NCBI RefSeq assembly: GCF_010731795.1
Contig: NZ_AP022591.1
Location: 4,402,001-4,466,000, forward strand
Reading direction: 5' to 3'
Source of the DNA: Mycolicibacterium celeriflavum
GTDB lineage: Bacteria > Actinomycetota > Actinomycetes > Mycobacteriales > Mycobacteriaceae
DNA length: 64,000 nt
The notes below the pieces were generated by a model. The model saw nothing but the letters and a program-made list of their open reading frames with translations. It was not told the DNA's origin and did not search any database. The translations under genes were made by a program, and so were the position numbers. Below, piece after piece: positions 31,370 to 39,373 of the stretch (its first letter is position 1; each line of letters begins with the position of its first letter).

Positions 31370-32911
31370 CTAGCGCCAGCTAGGCAGCCAGATCTGCATG
31401 TTCCAAGTCGATTGCGAGATCGGGATGCCCGTCAGGATCGGATACATCCACGCGAAGTTCGTCAGCACCAATGCGACATAACAGCTCACCGCGATCAGCC
31501 CGAGCGTCCGGCGCTCGGCGTTCTGGTTCGGCTTGTGCAGGATGTCGCCGAGGATCAACGCGATCATCATCACCATGAACGGCGCCATCGTCGCCGCATA
31601 GAAGAAGTACATCTGGCGGTCGATGTCGGCGAACCACGGCAGGAAACCGGCGCCGTAGCCGACGAGCGCAACCGCGTACCGCCAGTCCCGCCTGACGAAC
31701 GCCCGCCAAACCGCCCAGGCCAGCACCGGCACCGCGAGGAACCACATCGCGGGTGTGCCGACCAGCATCACCGCCTTCACGCACGACTGCGCGCCACACC
31801 CCGGGACGTCCTGGTTGTCGATCGCATACAGCACCGGGCGCAGAGACATCGGCCACGTCCACGGCTTGGACTCCCACGGGTGGTGGTTCCCGTCGGCGTT
31901 GGTGAGCCCGGCATGGAACTCGTATGCGGCGTACGTGTAATGCCACAGCGAGCGCAGTGCATCCGGAATCGGCAACACGCTGTCCTCGCCGATCGACTGC
32001 CCGACCTCGTGGCGGTTCACTGCCGTCTCCGACGCGAACCACGGTGTGTAGGACGCCAGGTAGACGACGAACGGGATGAACACCAGCGCGTACAGCGACG
32101 GCCCCAGATCGCGCCGGAACGCCCCCAGCCACGGTCGCGGCACGCGGTACTGCCGCCGCGCCACGATGTCGAACACCATCGTCATGACGCCGAAGAACGC
32201 GACGAAGTAGAGCCCGGACCACTTTGTGGCACAAGCCAACCCGAGCAGCACGCCGGCGCCGAACCGCCACCACCGCACGCCGAGCCGCGGTCCCCACAGC
32301 GTTTCGCCGATGCGACCCTCCAGCAGCGCGACGTGCATGCGCTCCCGCACCTGGTCCCGGTCGACGATCAGGCAGCCGAACGCGGCCACCACGAACATCA
32401 CCAGAAAGCCGTCGAGCAGCGCGGTGCGCGAGGCGACGAAGCTGACCCCGTCGGCGACCACCAGCAGCCCCGCGATGCCGCCGACCAACGTCGACCGGCT
32501 GATGCGTCGCGCGGTGCGCGCCACCAGCACGACCATGATCACGCCGCAGACGGCGCCGGAGAACCGCCAGCCCAACCCGTTGTAACCGAACAGCGCCTCG
32601 CCGATCGCGATCAACTGCTTGCCGACCGGCGGATGTACGACCAGGCCGTAGCCGGGGTTGTCCTCGACGCCGTGGTTGTGCAGCATCTGCCACGCCTGCG
32701 GGGCGTAGTGCTTCTCGTCGAAGATCGGCGTACCGGCGTCGGTTGGCGACCCGAGGTTGAGGAACCGCGTCACCGCCGCCAGCGCGGCGATGACGCCCGT
32801 CATCACCCAGCCCTGCATGCGGTCGACCGGACCGAAGTCGGCGACGGGCACCTGCGGCGCGGGGCTGATGACGGGGACCGCGCGTGGCGCTTTGGTGGCG
32901 GGGGCGGTCAC
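31370..32911 (-). CDS. pmt: polyprenol-phosphate-mannose-dependent protein O-mannosyltransferase
   Basis: 513 residues, GT39 family. Catalytic DE motif in PIFDEKHYAPQAW in the first extracytoplasmic loop, VVHPPVGKQLIAIG, and roughly eleven membrane segments. It transfers mannose from polyprenyl-phosphomannose to Ser/Thr of exported proteins during Sec translocation. Orthologue of Rv1002c. GTG 32911 is leaderless: TACGAT on the minus strand lies seven nt upstream (32919-32924) and overlaps the -10 of divergent rsmI. The C-terminal end NMQIWLPSWR is conserved. Confidence 0.95.
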   Translation of the reverse strand: MTAPATKAPRAVPVISPAPQVPVADFGPVDRMQGWVMTGVIAALAAVTRFLNLGSPTDAGTPIFDEKHYAPQAWQMLHNHGVEDNPGYGLVVHPPVGKQLIAIGEALFGYNGLGWRFSGAVCGVIMVVLVARTARRISRSTLVGGIAGLLVVADGVSFVASRTALLDGFLVMFVVAAFGCLIVDRDQVRERMHVALLEGRIGETLWGPRLGVRWWRFGAGVLLGLACATKWSGLYFVAFFGVMTMVFDIVARRQYRVPRPWLGAFRRDLGPSLYALVFIPFVVYLASYTPWFASETAVNRHEVGQSIGEDSVLPIPDALRSLWHYTYAAYEFHAGLTNADGNHHPWESKPWTWPMSLRPVLYAIDNQDVPGCGAQSCVKAVMLVGTPAMWFLAVPVLAWAVWRAFVRRDWRYAVALVGYGAGFLPWFADIDRQMYFFYAATMAPFMVMMIALILGDILHKPNQNAERRTLGLIAVSCYVALVLTNFAWMYPILTGIPISQSTWNMQIWLPSWR

Positions 32912-32918
32912 GAGTGCG

Positions 32919-32928
32919 ATCGTAGGCT
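32919..32928. promoter_or_regulatory. overlapping divergent -10 elements of pmt and rsmI
   Basis: ATCGTAGGCT has the form ANNNTANNNT: minus-strand TACGAT (for pmt) and plus-strand TAGGCT (for rsmI) share the self-complementary TA. Spacers to the two start codons are 7 nt each, so both genes would be leaderless and start 24 bp apart. Confidence 0.65.
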
Positions 32929-32935
32929 GTCCCGC

Positions 32936-33772
32936 ATGACCCCCGGCCGACTGCTCATCGGCGCCACCCCGCTTGGCCAGCCCTCCGACGCCTCATCACG
33001 GCTGGTCGCCGCGCTGAGAGACGCCGACGTCATCGCCGCAGAGGACACCCGCCGCATCCGCACGCTGGCCAAGGCCCTCGAAGTCAGGCTCACCGCCAAA
33101 GTGGTGAGCCTCTATGACCAGAACGAAGCCTCGCGCGTGTCGGGCCTGCTCGATGAGGTCCGGGCCGGTTCGACGGTGCTGCTGGTCAGCGATGCCGGTA
33201 TGCCGTTGATCAGCGATCCCGGCTACCGGCTGGTGACGGCGTCTATAGATGCTGGGGTAGCCGTCCATTGCCTGCCGGGCCCGTCGGCGGTGACGACGGC
33301 GCTGGCGGTCTCCGGGCTACCGGCCGAGAGGTTCTGCTTCGAGGGATTCGCGCCGCGCAAACAGGCCGCCCGCAGAACGTGGCTGAACACACTCGCGGCC
33401 GAGCAGCGGACCTGTGTGTTCTTCGAGTCGCCGCGCCGGCTTGCGGGGACACTCACGGACGCCGTCGAGGTGCTCGGCCCGGCGCGACGGGCAGTGGTGT
33501 GCCGCGAGCTGACCAAGACACACGAGGAAGTGCTCCGCGGCTCGCTGGCCGAACTCGCCGACTGGGCCGCCGACGGGGTCCTCGGCGAGATCACCGTCGT
33601 GCTGGCCGGCGCCGTCCCGAAAGCCGACCTCGACACGCTGGTTGCCGAGGTCAACGAACTCGTCGACGACGGCATCCGGGTCAAGGACGCCTGTGCCGAG
33701 GTGGTCGCGGCCAATCCGGGCTCACCGTCACGGCGTGAGCTCTACGACGCGGTCCTGCGCTCGCGCGCGTGA
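32936..33772 (+). CDS. rsmI: 16S rRNA (cytidine-1402 2'-O)-methyltransferase
   Basis: 278 residues from ATG 32936. TP-methylase fold: LLIGATPLGQPSDASSR, EDTRRIRTLAK, VLLVSDAGMPLISDPGYRLV, LPGPSAVTTALAVSGLP, FFESPRRL. It modifies C1402 in the ribosomal P site. Orthologue of Rv1003. Leaderless via TAGGCT. The last 45 bases overlap the 3' end of convergent pabB. Confidence 0.95.
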   Translation: MTPGRLLIGATPLGQPSDASSRLVAALRDADVIAAEDTRRIRTLAKALEVRLTAKVVSLYDQNEASRVSGLLDEVRAGSTVLLVSDAGMPLISDPGYRLVTASIDAGVAVHCLPGPSAVTTALAVSGLPAERFCFEGFAPRKQAARRTWLNTLAAEQRTCVFFESPRRLAGTLTDAVEVLGPARRAVVCRELTKTHEEVLRGSLAELADWAADGVLGEITVVLAGAVPKADLDTLVAEVNELVDDGIRVKDACAEVVAANPGSPSRRELYDAVLRSRA

Positions 33773-35008
33773 CCCCGTGATCGGCGCGGCCTTGTGCAGG
33801 CACTCCTCCCACTCCCGATCGGGATCCGAGTCGGCCGTGATGCCCCCGCCGACGCCCAGAACCGCGTTGCCGGACGCGTCGAACTCGACGGTGCGGATCG
33901 CGACGTTCAACTCACAACCTGCGACGGGTGACGCCAGACCGACTGTCCCGCAATAAACCCCGCGGCGAACCGGTTCCCACCCGGTGAGCAGCCGACGGGC
34001 CCGCGTCTTCGGCGTACCCGTCACCGAGGCGGGCGGGAACGTGGCGTCCAGCACCGCCGACATCGGCACACCGACGTCCACCCGCGCCGACACAGTCGAC
34101 ACCAGATGCCACACCCCCGGCGCGGGTCGCACCGACAACAGCTCGGGCACCGTCACCGTGCCGACGTCGGCGACGCGGCCGAGGTCGTTGCGCACGAGGT
34201 CGACGATCATGATGTTCTCGGCGACGTCCTTGACCGAATTGCGCAGCTCCAATGGGTCTGCCGACAGTGGCAGGGTCCCCTTGATCGGACTCGACGCGAC
34301 GTGGTCACCACGCCGGCACAGGAACAGTTCCGGCGACAACGACGCCACCGCGCCCCACGCTCCCGCCACATAGGCCGCACGCGCGGGGGAGCAGCGTTGC
34401 ACGGCGTCGACGAAGAAGTCGATCGAAGCTGTACTCGATGTCGCCGCCGGAGCGGCTCCGGCGTCGAGTCGGCCGCGGAACTGTGTGCACACACACGCCT
34501 GGTAGACCTCGCCGGCGGCGATCGCGTCCAGGCAGGCCAACACCCCGCGGCGATGCGCTTCGCGGTCGGCCTCGCCCCACGCGAGGCGAAACGGCCGCGG
34601 CTGGACAGGCGCTCGCACCGCGTCGACCACCCAGTCAGGAATCGCTGCATCGGTGAGGCTTTCGAACCACCACCGTCCGTCACGGTCTTGGCGCAGCACA
34701 CAATCGGACCAGCCGCCCGCAGCGTGCGGAACACGCGGGCCGCGTCCGTCGGCCGCAGCATCCGGATACGACAGATAACCGAACCATCCACCGCCGACCG
34801 CATCTTCCGATCCGCCCGGCATCACGTCGAACACCCGCGACGCCTCGGCGGGCGCCACGTCGACCGTCGGCGCGATGACCGCACCCGAGCCGAACCAGTC
34901 GCCGATCAACGCCGCAGGCGGCGGCAACCCACGCTCGGCCGCGGCGTATGCGACGGCACGCAGTACCGCCGGGGCGCCGCCCAGGTCGCCGAGCAGGTCG
35001 ATCCGCAC
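33728..35008 (-). CDS. pabB: aminodeoxychorismate synthase component I
   Basis: 426 residues from GTG 35008. Chorismate-binding domain in the C-terminal two-thirds: GEVYQACVCTQF, SPELFLCRRGDHVASSPIKGT, ENIMIVDLVRNDLGRV, PPASVTGTPK, and GGGITADSDPDREWEECLHKA. It makes 4-amino-4-deoxychorismate for folate, with a PabA glutaminase encoded elsewhere. PIKGT supports the ADC synthase assignment over anthranilate synthase. Orthologue of Rv1005c. Ends overlap rsmI by 45 bp. Confidence 0.92.
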   Translation of the reverse strand: MRIDLLGDLGGAPAVLRAVAYAAAERGLPPPAALIGDWFGSGAVIAPTVDVAPAEASRVFDVMPGGSEDAVGGGWFGYLSYPDAAADGRGPRVPHAAGGWSDCVLRQDRDGRWWFESLTDAAIPDWVVDAVRAPVQPRPFRLAWGEADREAHRRGVLACLDAIAAGEVYQACVCTQFRGRLDAGAAPAATSSTASIDFFVDAVQRCSPARAAYVAGAWGAVASLSPELFLCRRGDHVASSPIKGTLPLSADPLELRNSVKDVAENIMIVDLVRNDLGRVADVGTVTVPELLSVRPAPGVWHLVSTVSARVDVGVPMSAVLDATFPPASVTGTPKTRARRLLTGWEPVRRGVYCGTVGLASPVAGCELNVAIRTVEFDASGNAVLGVGGGITADSDPDREWEECLHKAAPITGSRARAQDRVVELTP

Positions 35009-35020
35009 GGCCTCAGCTTG

Positions 35021-35923
35021 TCAGATGCTGCGCGTGATCTCCCGCGGGATGTCCACGCCGGTGAGCTTGTCCGGGTTGCGCATCGCGTAGAAGTGCGAGA
35101 TGCGGCCATCGGTGATCTCGATGGTGATGACGCCCTCGAAGCTGTCGCCGAGGTAGAGCTTGAGCGCCGGGGCGTTGTTGTACCAGGCAGGCTCCACCCG
35201 GCCCCTCTCGCCGGCAGACCTCACCAGGCCGATCAGCACCCGGCCGACGCGATCGGCGCCGACGACGGGCCTGCGGGCCGCGCTGACCTTACCGTCGCTG
35301 TCGGCGGTCCACTGCACGTCGTCGGTCAGCATCTCCAGCAGGCCGTCGAGGTCGCCGGTGGACGCCGCTGTGAAGAAGCGCGCGGTGATCTCCATCGACA
35401 GCTTCGGGTCGACGGGCTCGAACCGTTTGCGGCGTGACTGCACGTGCTCGCGGGCACGGTGCGCCATCTGGCGGACCGCGGCCGTCGACTTGTCGATGGC
35501 GGCGGCGATCTCGTCGTGGCTGAAGCCGAACACCTCACGCAGCACGAACACCGCGCGCTCATCGGGGCTCAAGGTCTCCAGCACGACGAGCATCGCCATC
35601 GAAACCGATTCGGCCAGCACCACATCCGTCGACGGGTCGGCGTCCTCGAGCAGCAGCGGCTCGGGCAGCCACGGGCCGACATAGTCTTCGCGCCTTCTGG
35701 ACTGCGCTCGTAGCGCGTTGAGCGACTGCCGGGTGACGAGCCGGGCGAGGTAGGCCTTGGTGTCGTGCACCGCCGCGAGGTCCACCTCAGCCCAGCGCAG
35801 GTAACTGTCCTGCAGCACGTCGTCGGATTCGGTTGCGCTGCCCAGGATCTCGTAGGCGATCGTGAACAGCAGCGGACGCAGCAGCGTGAACCGTTCGGCG
35901 TGCTCGTCCCCCGCGGTGCTCAT
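35021..35923 (-). CDS. ECF41-type RNA polymerase sigma factor, copy A
   Basis: 300 residues from ATG 35923. Region 2 (LLFTIAYEILGSATESDDVLQDSYLRW) and region 4 (LSPDERAVFVLREVFGFSHDEIAAAIDKSTAAVRQMAHRARE) followed by a SnoaL-like domain of about 110 residues ending in MRNPDKLTGVDIPREI. The NPDKL motif and a DGGGR-like stretch (SDGKVSA) define ECF41, in which the C-terminal domain tunes activity in place of an anti-sigma factor. Its start overlaps the stop of the upstream oxidoreductase (ATGA). M. tuberculosis SigJ is a related form. Confidence 0.9.
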   Translation of the reverse strand: MSTAGDEHAERFTLLRPLLFTIAYEILGSATESDDVLQDSYLRWAEVDLAAVHDTKAYLARLVTRQSLNALRAQSRRREDYVGPWLPEPLLLEDADPSTDVVLAESVSMAMLVVLETLSPDERAVFVLREVFGFSHDEIAAAIDKSTAAVRQMAHRAREHVQSRRKRFEPVDPKLSMEITARFFTAASTGDLDGLLEMLTDDVQWTADSDGKVSAARRPVVGADRVGRVLIGLVRSAGERGRVEPAWYNNAPALKLYLGDSFEGVITIEITDGRISHFYAMRNPDKLTGVDIPREITRSI

Positions 35924-37095
35924 CGTGGCACGGGCTCTGCGGTCGGCGCGGCCGCCAACGCCTGCTGACGTTGCGGGTTGGTCTTCCAAGAGTACGAGCC
36001 GGGCTTGTCGGCCTCCCCGCGCAGCCACTTCAGCGTCCAGCGGCACACCTGCTCCTTGAGCAGCGCACCGCTGCGGCCACCGATGTACCACCGCCGAGGC
36101 GTGTCGTCGACGTCCGCGAACTGGAATGTGCCGGCCCTGCGCCCCAGGCTGATGCATTGGGCGGCCATCGCGTGGTTCACCGCCCCCGGCTCCTCGCCCG
36201 CCAACCGGGCCAGCACGGCGTTGGCGGCCTGCGCACCGAGCGGCAGCGCGGCCTGGCAGCTCATCCGCCACGGCAGGTTCGACGGATTCACCGCATCCCC
36301 GGCGCCGATGATGCGGGCGTCGTCGACGCTGGTGAGCGTCTCGTCGGTGAGCAACCGACCGAGCCCGTCGGTGCTCAGCCCGCTGGCCGCGGCCAGCCCC
36401 GGCACACCGAAGCCCGCCGTCCACACCGTGACCGCGCTCGGCACCTCGCGGCCGTCGGCCAGCATTACCCGATCGGCGAAAACCCTTGCCACCGCGCTGC
36501 CTTCGGCCACGATCACGCGCAGCTTGGCCAGCCGCTTGGTCACCGACCGGCGCCCACTGGAGGCCAGCGACGGCCCGAGCACGTCGGTCACCAACGTGAC
36601 CGGGCGGCCGGCCTCGGCGAACTCGGCCGCGGCCTCGATGCCGGTCAGCCCACCGCCGACCACGACCACCGGCGCCGTCAGAGGGACATCGGCCATCCGC
36701 GCGGCCAGCCGTTGCGCCTGCTCCAATTCGCTCAGCGGGTAGGTGAATTCGGCGGCTCCCGGCACCGACGCGGGCATAGCGCCCGTGCTGCCGACGGCAT
36801 ACACCAGGTAGTCGTAATCCAATGACCCACCGGAGGCCAACGTGACGGTGCGGGTCGCCGCGTCGATCCGCTCGGCCTCGTCGACCACCAGCGGCACGGC
36901 GGGCGACAGCACCGCCGAATAGTCGGCGACGGCGTCGTCGTTGCCCGCGACCAGTTGGTGCAGCCGAATCCGTTCGACGAACGAAGCTCGCGGGTTCACC
37001 AGCGTCACGCGGGCGTGCGGGGCCAGCCGGTTGGCGGCCATCACCCCGGCGTAGCCGCCGCCGATGACGACGACGCGGGTGTTGTTCTCGGTCAT
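35920..37095 (-). CDS. NAD(P)/FAD-dependent oxidoreductase (NDH-2-like), copy A
   Basis: 391 residues from ATG 37095 after GAGGAG. FAD motif VVVIGGGYAGVMAANRL at the N-terminus, second Rossmann motif VVVVGGGLTGIEAAAEFAE, and FAD-phosphate region IIGAGDAVNP. It resembles type II NADH dehydrogenase/AIF-like flavoproteins but lacks an obvious C-terminal membrane anchor. Forms an operon with the ECF41 sigma gene; COE-type oxidoreductases are the usual partners and sole known targets of ECF41 factors. Electron acceptor unknown. The ECF promoter lies 51 bp upstream. Confidence 0.9.
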   Translation of the reverse strand: MTENNTRVVVIGGGYAGVMAANRLAPHARVTLVNPRASFVERIRLHQLVAGNDDAVADYSAVLSPAVPLVVDEAERIDAATRTVTLASGGSLDYDYLVYAVGSTGAMPASVPGAAEFTYPLSELEQAQRLAARMADVPLTAPVVVVGGGLTGIEAAAEFAEAGRPVTLVTDVLGPSLASSGRRSVTKRLAKLRVIVAEGSAVARVFADRVMLADGREVPSAVTVWTAGFGVPGLAAASGLSTDGLGRLLTDETLTSVDDARIIGAGDAVNPSNLPWRMSCQAALPLGAQAANAVLARLAGEEPGAVNHAMAAQCISLGRRAGTFQFADVDDTPRRWYIGGRSGALLKEQVCRWTLKWLRGEADKPGSYSWKTNPQRQQALAAAPTAEPVPR

Positions 37096-37145
37096 TGCGA
37101 ATCTCCTCGGGTCATCCAGCTCGCCGATGAGCCGGTCTGACCTCC

Positions 37146-37173
37146 AGACACCTCGCGCTCGCAAAGTGTGACA
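37146..37173 (-). promoter_or_regulatory. ECF41-type promoter of operon A
   Basis: On the minus strand TGTCAC (37173-37168), 16 bp, GTGTCT (37151-37146). The same -35, spacing and -10 precede operon B. It resembles the published ECF41 promoter (TGTCACA / CGTC). Leader of about 45 nt. Confidence 0.75.
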
Positions 37174-37201
37174 GCCCCGGGCGCGTATGTGGCTGACGTC
37201 A

Positions 37202-38104
37202 CTAGCGGCTGATCTTCCGGGGGATCGTGATGCCCGCCAGTTTGTCCGGATTGCGCACCGCGTACAGGTTGGTGATCTTGTCGTCGGTCACCTCGAACAC
37301 GAACAGGCCCTCCAGGTGGTCGCCGGTGTAGATCACGACGGCGGGCGCGCTGTTGTACACCGCTGTGTGGAACCGCATTTCCGGCATGTCCCTGGCCACC
37401 TCGAACAGACGGGCCATCAGCGCGGCCACCCGCCGCGCGCCGACCACCGGTCTGCGGATCGCCGTGGCCTTGCCGCCGTGGTCCGCGGTCCAGGTCACGC
37501 CGGGTGCCAGCAGCGCCATCAGACCCTCCATGTCGCCGGTGGCCGCCGCGGTCAGGAACTGCTCGGTGATCTGGGCCGTCCGGCGTTCGTCCACGGGGCC
37601 GAACCGCTTGCGCCTCGACTGCACGTGGGCCCGGGCGCGGTGCGCCATCTGGCGCACCGTCACCGCGGATTTTCCGACCGCTTCGGCGATCTCGTCGTAG
37701 TCGAAGCCGAACACCTCGCGCAGCACGAACACCGCGCGCTCGTCGGGCGTCAGCGTTTCGAGCACCACCAGCATCGCCATCGAAACCGATTCGGCCAGCA
37801 CCAGATCCGTCGACGGGTCGGCGTCCTCGAGCAGCAGCGGCTCGGGCAGCCATGGGCCGATGTACTCCTCGCGACGACGTGCCCGGCTGCGCAGCGCGTT
37901 GAGTGCCTCCCGGGTCACCAGCTGCGCCAGGTAGGACTTGGTGTCCCGCACGGTCGCGAGGTCGACGTCGGCCCACCGCAGGTAGCTGTCCTGCAGCACA
38001 TCGTCGGATTCCGTTGCACTGCCGAGGATCTCGTAGGCGATCGTGAACAGCAGCGGACGTAGATGGGTGAACCGCTCGGCGTGTTCTCCTGCTGAGGTGG
38101 TCAC
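37202..38104 (-). CDS. ECF41-type RNA polymerase sigma factor, copy B
   Basis: 300 residues from GTG 38104, same length and layout as copy A: region 2 LLFTIAYEILGSATESDDVLQDSYLRW is identical, region 4 LTPDERAVFVLREVFGFDYDEIAEAVGKS, SnoaL-like domain with HGGKATA (the DGGGR position) and VRNPDKLAGITIPRKIS. The two factors diverge mostly in the C-terminal domain, which determines regulation. Start overlaps the stop of the oxidoreductase B gene (GTGA). A 106-bp gap with the operon A promoter follows. Confidence 0.9.
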   Translation of the reverse strand: MTTSAGEHAERFTHLRPLLFTIAYEILGSATESDDVLQDSYLRWADVDLATVRDTKSYLAQLVTREALNALRSRARRREEYIGPWLPEPLLLEDADPSTDLVLAESVSMAMLVVLETLTPDERAVFVLREVFGFDYDEIAEAVGKSAVTVRQMAHRARAHVQSRRKRFGPVDERRTAQITEQFLTAAATGDMEGLMALLAPGVTWTADHGGKATAIRRPVVGARRVAALMARLFEVARDMPEMRFHTAVYNSAPAVVIYTGDHLEGLFVFEVTDDKITNLYAVRNPDKLAGITIPRKISR

Positions 38105-39309
38105 GTTTCCGTGACCACCTTCGGCGCGACCGCCGGCTGCGAAGGCCGTGGCCCGCCCTTGAACCAGTACGCCGAACCCGGCTTGCGGGCTTCGCGGCGA
38201 ATGCCCCACAGCGTGCCCTTGCAGATCGCCTCCTTCAGTGAGGCGGCGACGCGGCCACCGAGGAAGGCGTTGATCTGCGTGTTGTCATGACGGCCGAACT
38301 GCAGGAGCCCGGCCCGGCGGCCCAGGCTGGTGCACGAATTGCCCCCGAAGCCGTACTCCAACACCGCCGGTTCGGTACCCGCGATCCGGCTCAGCACGGT
38401 GTTGGCCGCCTGCGGCGCGAGTTGGGAGGCCGTTGCGCAGCACATCCGCAGCGGCTCACCCGACGGGGCTGCGCAGTCACCCGCGGCGACGATGCGCTCG
38501 TCGTCGACGCTGGTGAGCGTCTCGTCGGTGAGCAACCTGCCCATCTCGTCAGTGTGCAGCCCACTCGCGACGGCGAGGTCGGGAACGCCGAACCCCGTCG
38601 TCCACACCGTCACTGCGCTCGGCCGCACGGCGCCGTCGGCGAAGACCACCGCGCCGTCGCGCACCTCGGTCACCACGTCGGCCTCGAGGACGGTCACGCC
38701 CAGCTTGCGCATCGCCTTGGCCACCGAGCGGCGGCCCGGGTCGGACAGCGCCGGCCCCAGTTGCCCGCCGCAGACCAGCGTGACCCTGCGGCCCTGTTCG
38801 GCGAGTTCGGCGGCGGTTTCGATTCCGGTCAGCCCAGCGCCGACGACGGTGACCGGGGCGTCTGGATGCAGTGCCTCCAACCGCTGACGCAGCCGCTGTG
38901 CGTATTCGAATTCAGCTACCGAGTAAGCGAATTCGGCCGCGCCGGGAACCGTCGCGGGGAAGGCGGCGGTGCTGCCGACGGCGTAGATGACGTAGTCGTA
39001 GTCCAGCTCACGGCCCGACGCCAGGCTCACGGTGCGTGCATCGGCGTCGATGCGGGTCGCGGTGTCGACGACCAGATGGATTCCGTCGCCGAGCAGCGTG
39101 CCGTAGTCGACGGCCGCGTCGTAGTCACCGGTCACCGCCTGGTGCAGCCGGATGCGCTCGACGAACTTCGGGCGGGGATTGACCAGGGTGATGTCGAGAT
39201 CCCCGCGCGTTCGCAGGTGGTTGGCCGCCAGTGTTCCGGAGTAGCCGCCGCCGATGACGACGACCTTCGTGTCGATGTTGTGTGTGTTGGGTGCGTTGTG
39301 ATCAGTCAT
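38101..39309 (-). CDS. NAD(P)/FAD-dependent oxidoreductase (NDH-2-like), copy B
   Basis: 402 residues from ATG 39309. VVVIGGGYSGTLAANHL, FVERIRLHQAVTGDYDAAVDYG, VTVVGAGLTGIETAAELAE and IVAAGDCAAPSGEPLRM are shared in order with copy A, including LLTDETLTSVDDERI. Same operon logic with ECF41 copy B. The ECF -10 ends seven nt before the ATG, so this copy should be leaderless, unlike copy A. Possible role: redox defence or quinone reduction; not proven. Confidence 0.9.
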   Translation of the reverse strand: MTDHNAPNTHNIDTKVVVIGGGYSGTLAANHLRTRGDLDITLVNPRPKFVERIRLHQAVTGDYDAAVDYGTLLGDGIHLVVDTATRIDADARTVSLASGRELDYDYVIYAVGSTAAFPATVPGAAEFAYSVAEFEYAQRLRQRLEALHPDAPVTVVGAGLTGIETAAELAEQGRRVTLVCGGQLGPALSDPGRRSVAKAMRKLGVTVLEADVVTEVRDGAVVFADGAVRPSAVTVWTTGFGVPDLAVASGLHTDEMGRLLTDETLTSVDDERIVAAGDCAAPSGEPLRMCCATASQLAPQAANTVLSRIAGTEPAVLEYGFGGNSCTSLGRRAGLLQFGRHDNTQINAFLGGRVAASLKEAICKGTLWGIRREARKPGSAYWFKGGPRPSQPAVAPKVVTET

Positions 39310-39316
39310 GCCCTTG

Positions 39317-39344
39317 AGACACCGGCCGGCGCGCCTGCGTGACA
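39317..39344 (-). promoter_or_regulatory. ECF41-type promoter of operon B
   Basis: On the minus strand TGTCAC (39344-39339), 16 bp, GTGTCT (39322-39317), then seven nt to the ATG. Spacer sequence is unrelated to that of operon A while both boxes are identical. Confidence 0.75.
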
Positions 39345-39373
39345 GAACGTGATGTGGGTCACTCCGCGGGCGA

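Noticed and set aside
31346..32935. Open frame joined in frame to rsmI upstream of 32936
   Set aside because: This part is antisense to pmt and has no protein family features; rsmI has a leaderless promoter at 32923-32928 and begins at the conserved MTPGRLLIG.
35924..36424. Upstream part of the ECF41 copy A frame
   Set aside because: It is antisense-frame reading of the flavoprotein gene; ATG 35923 overlaps that gene's stop exactly as GTG 38104 does in operon B.
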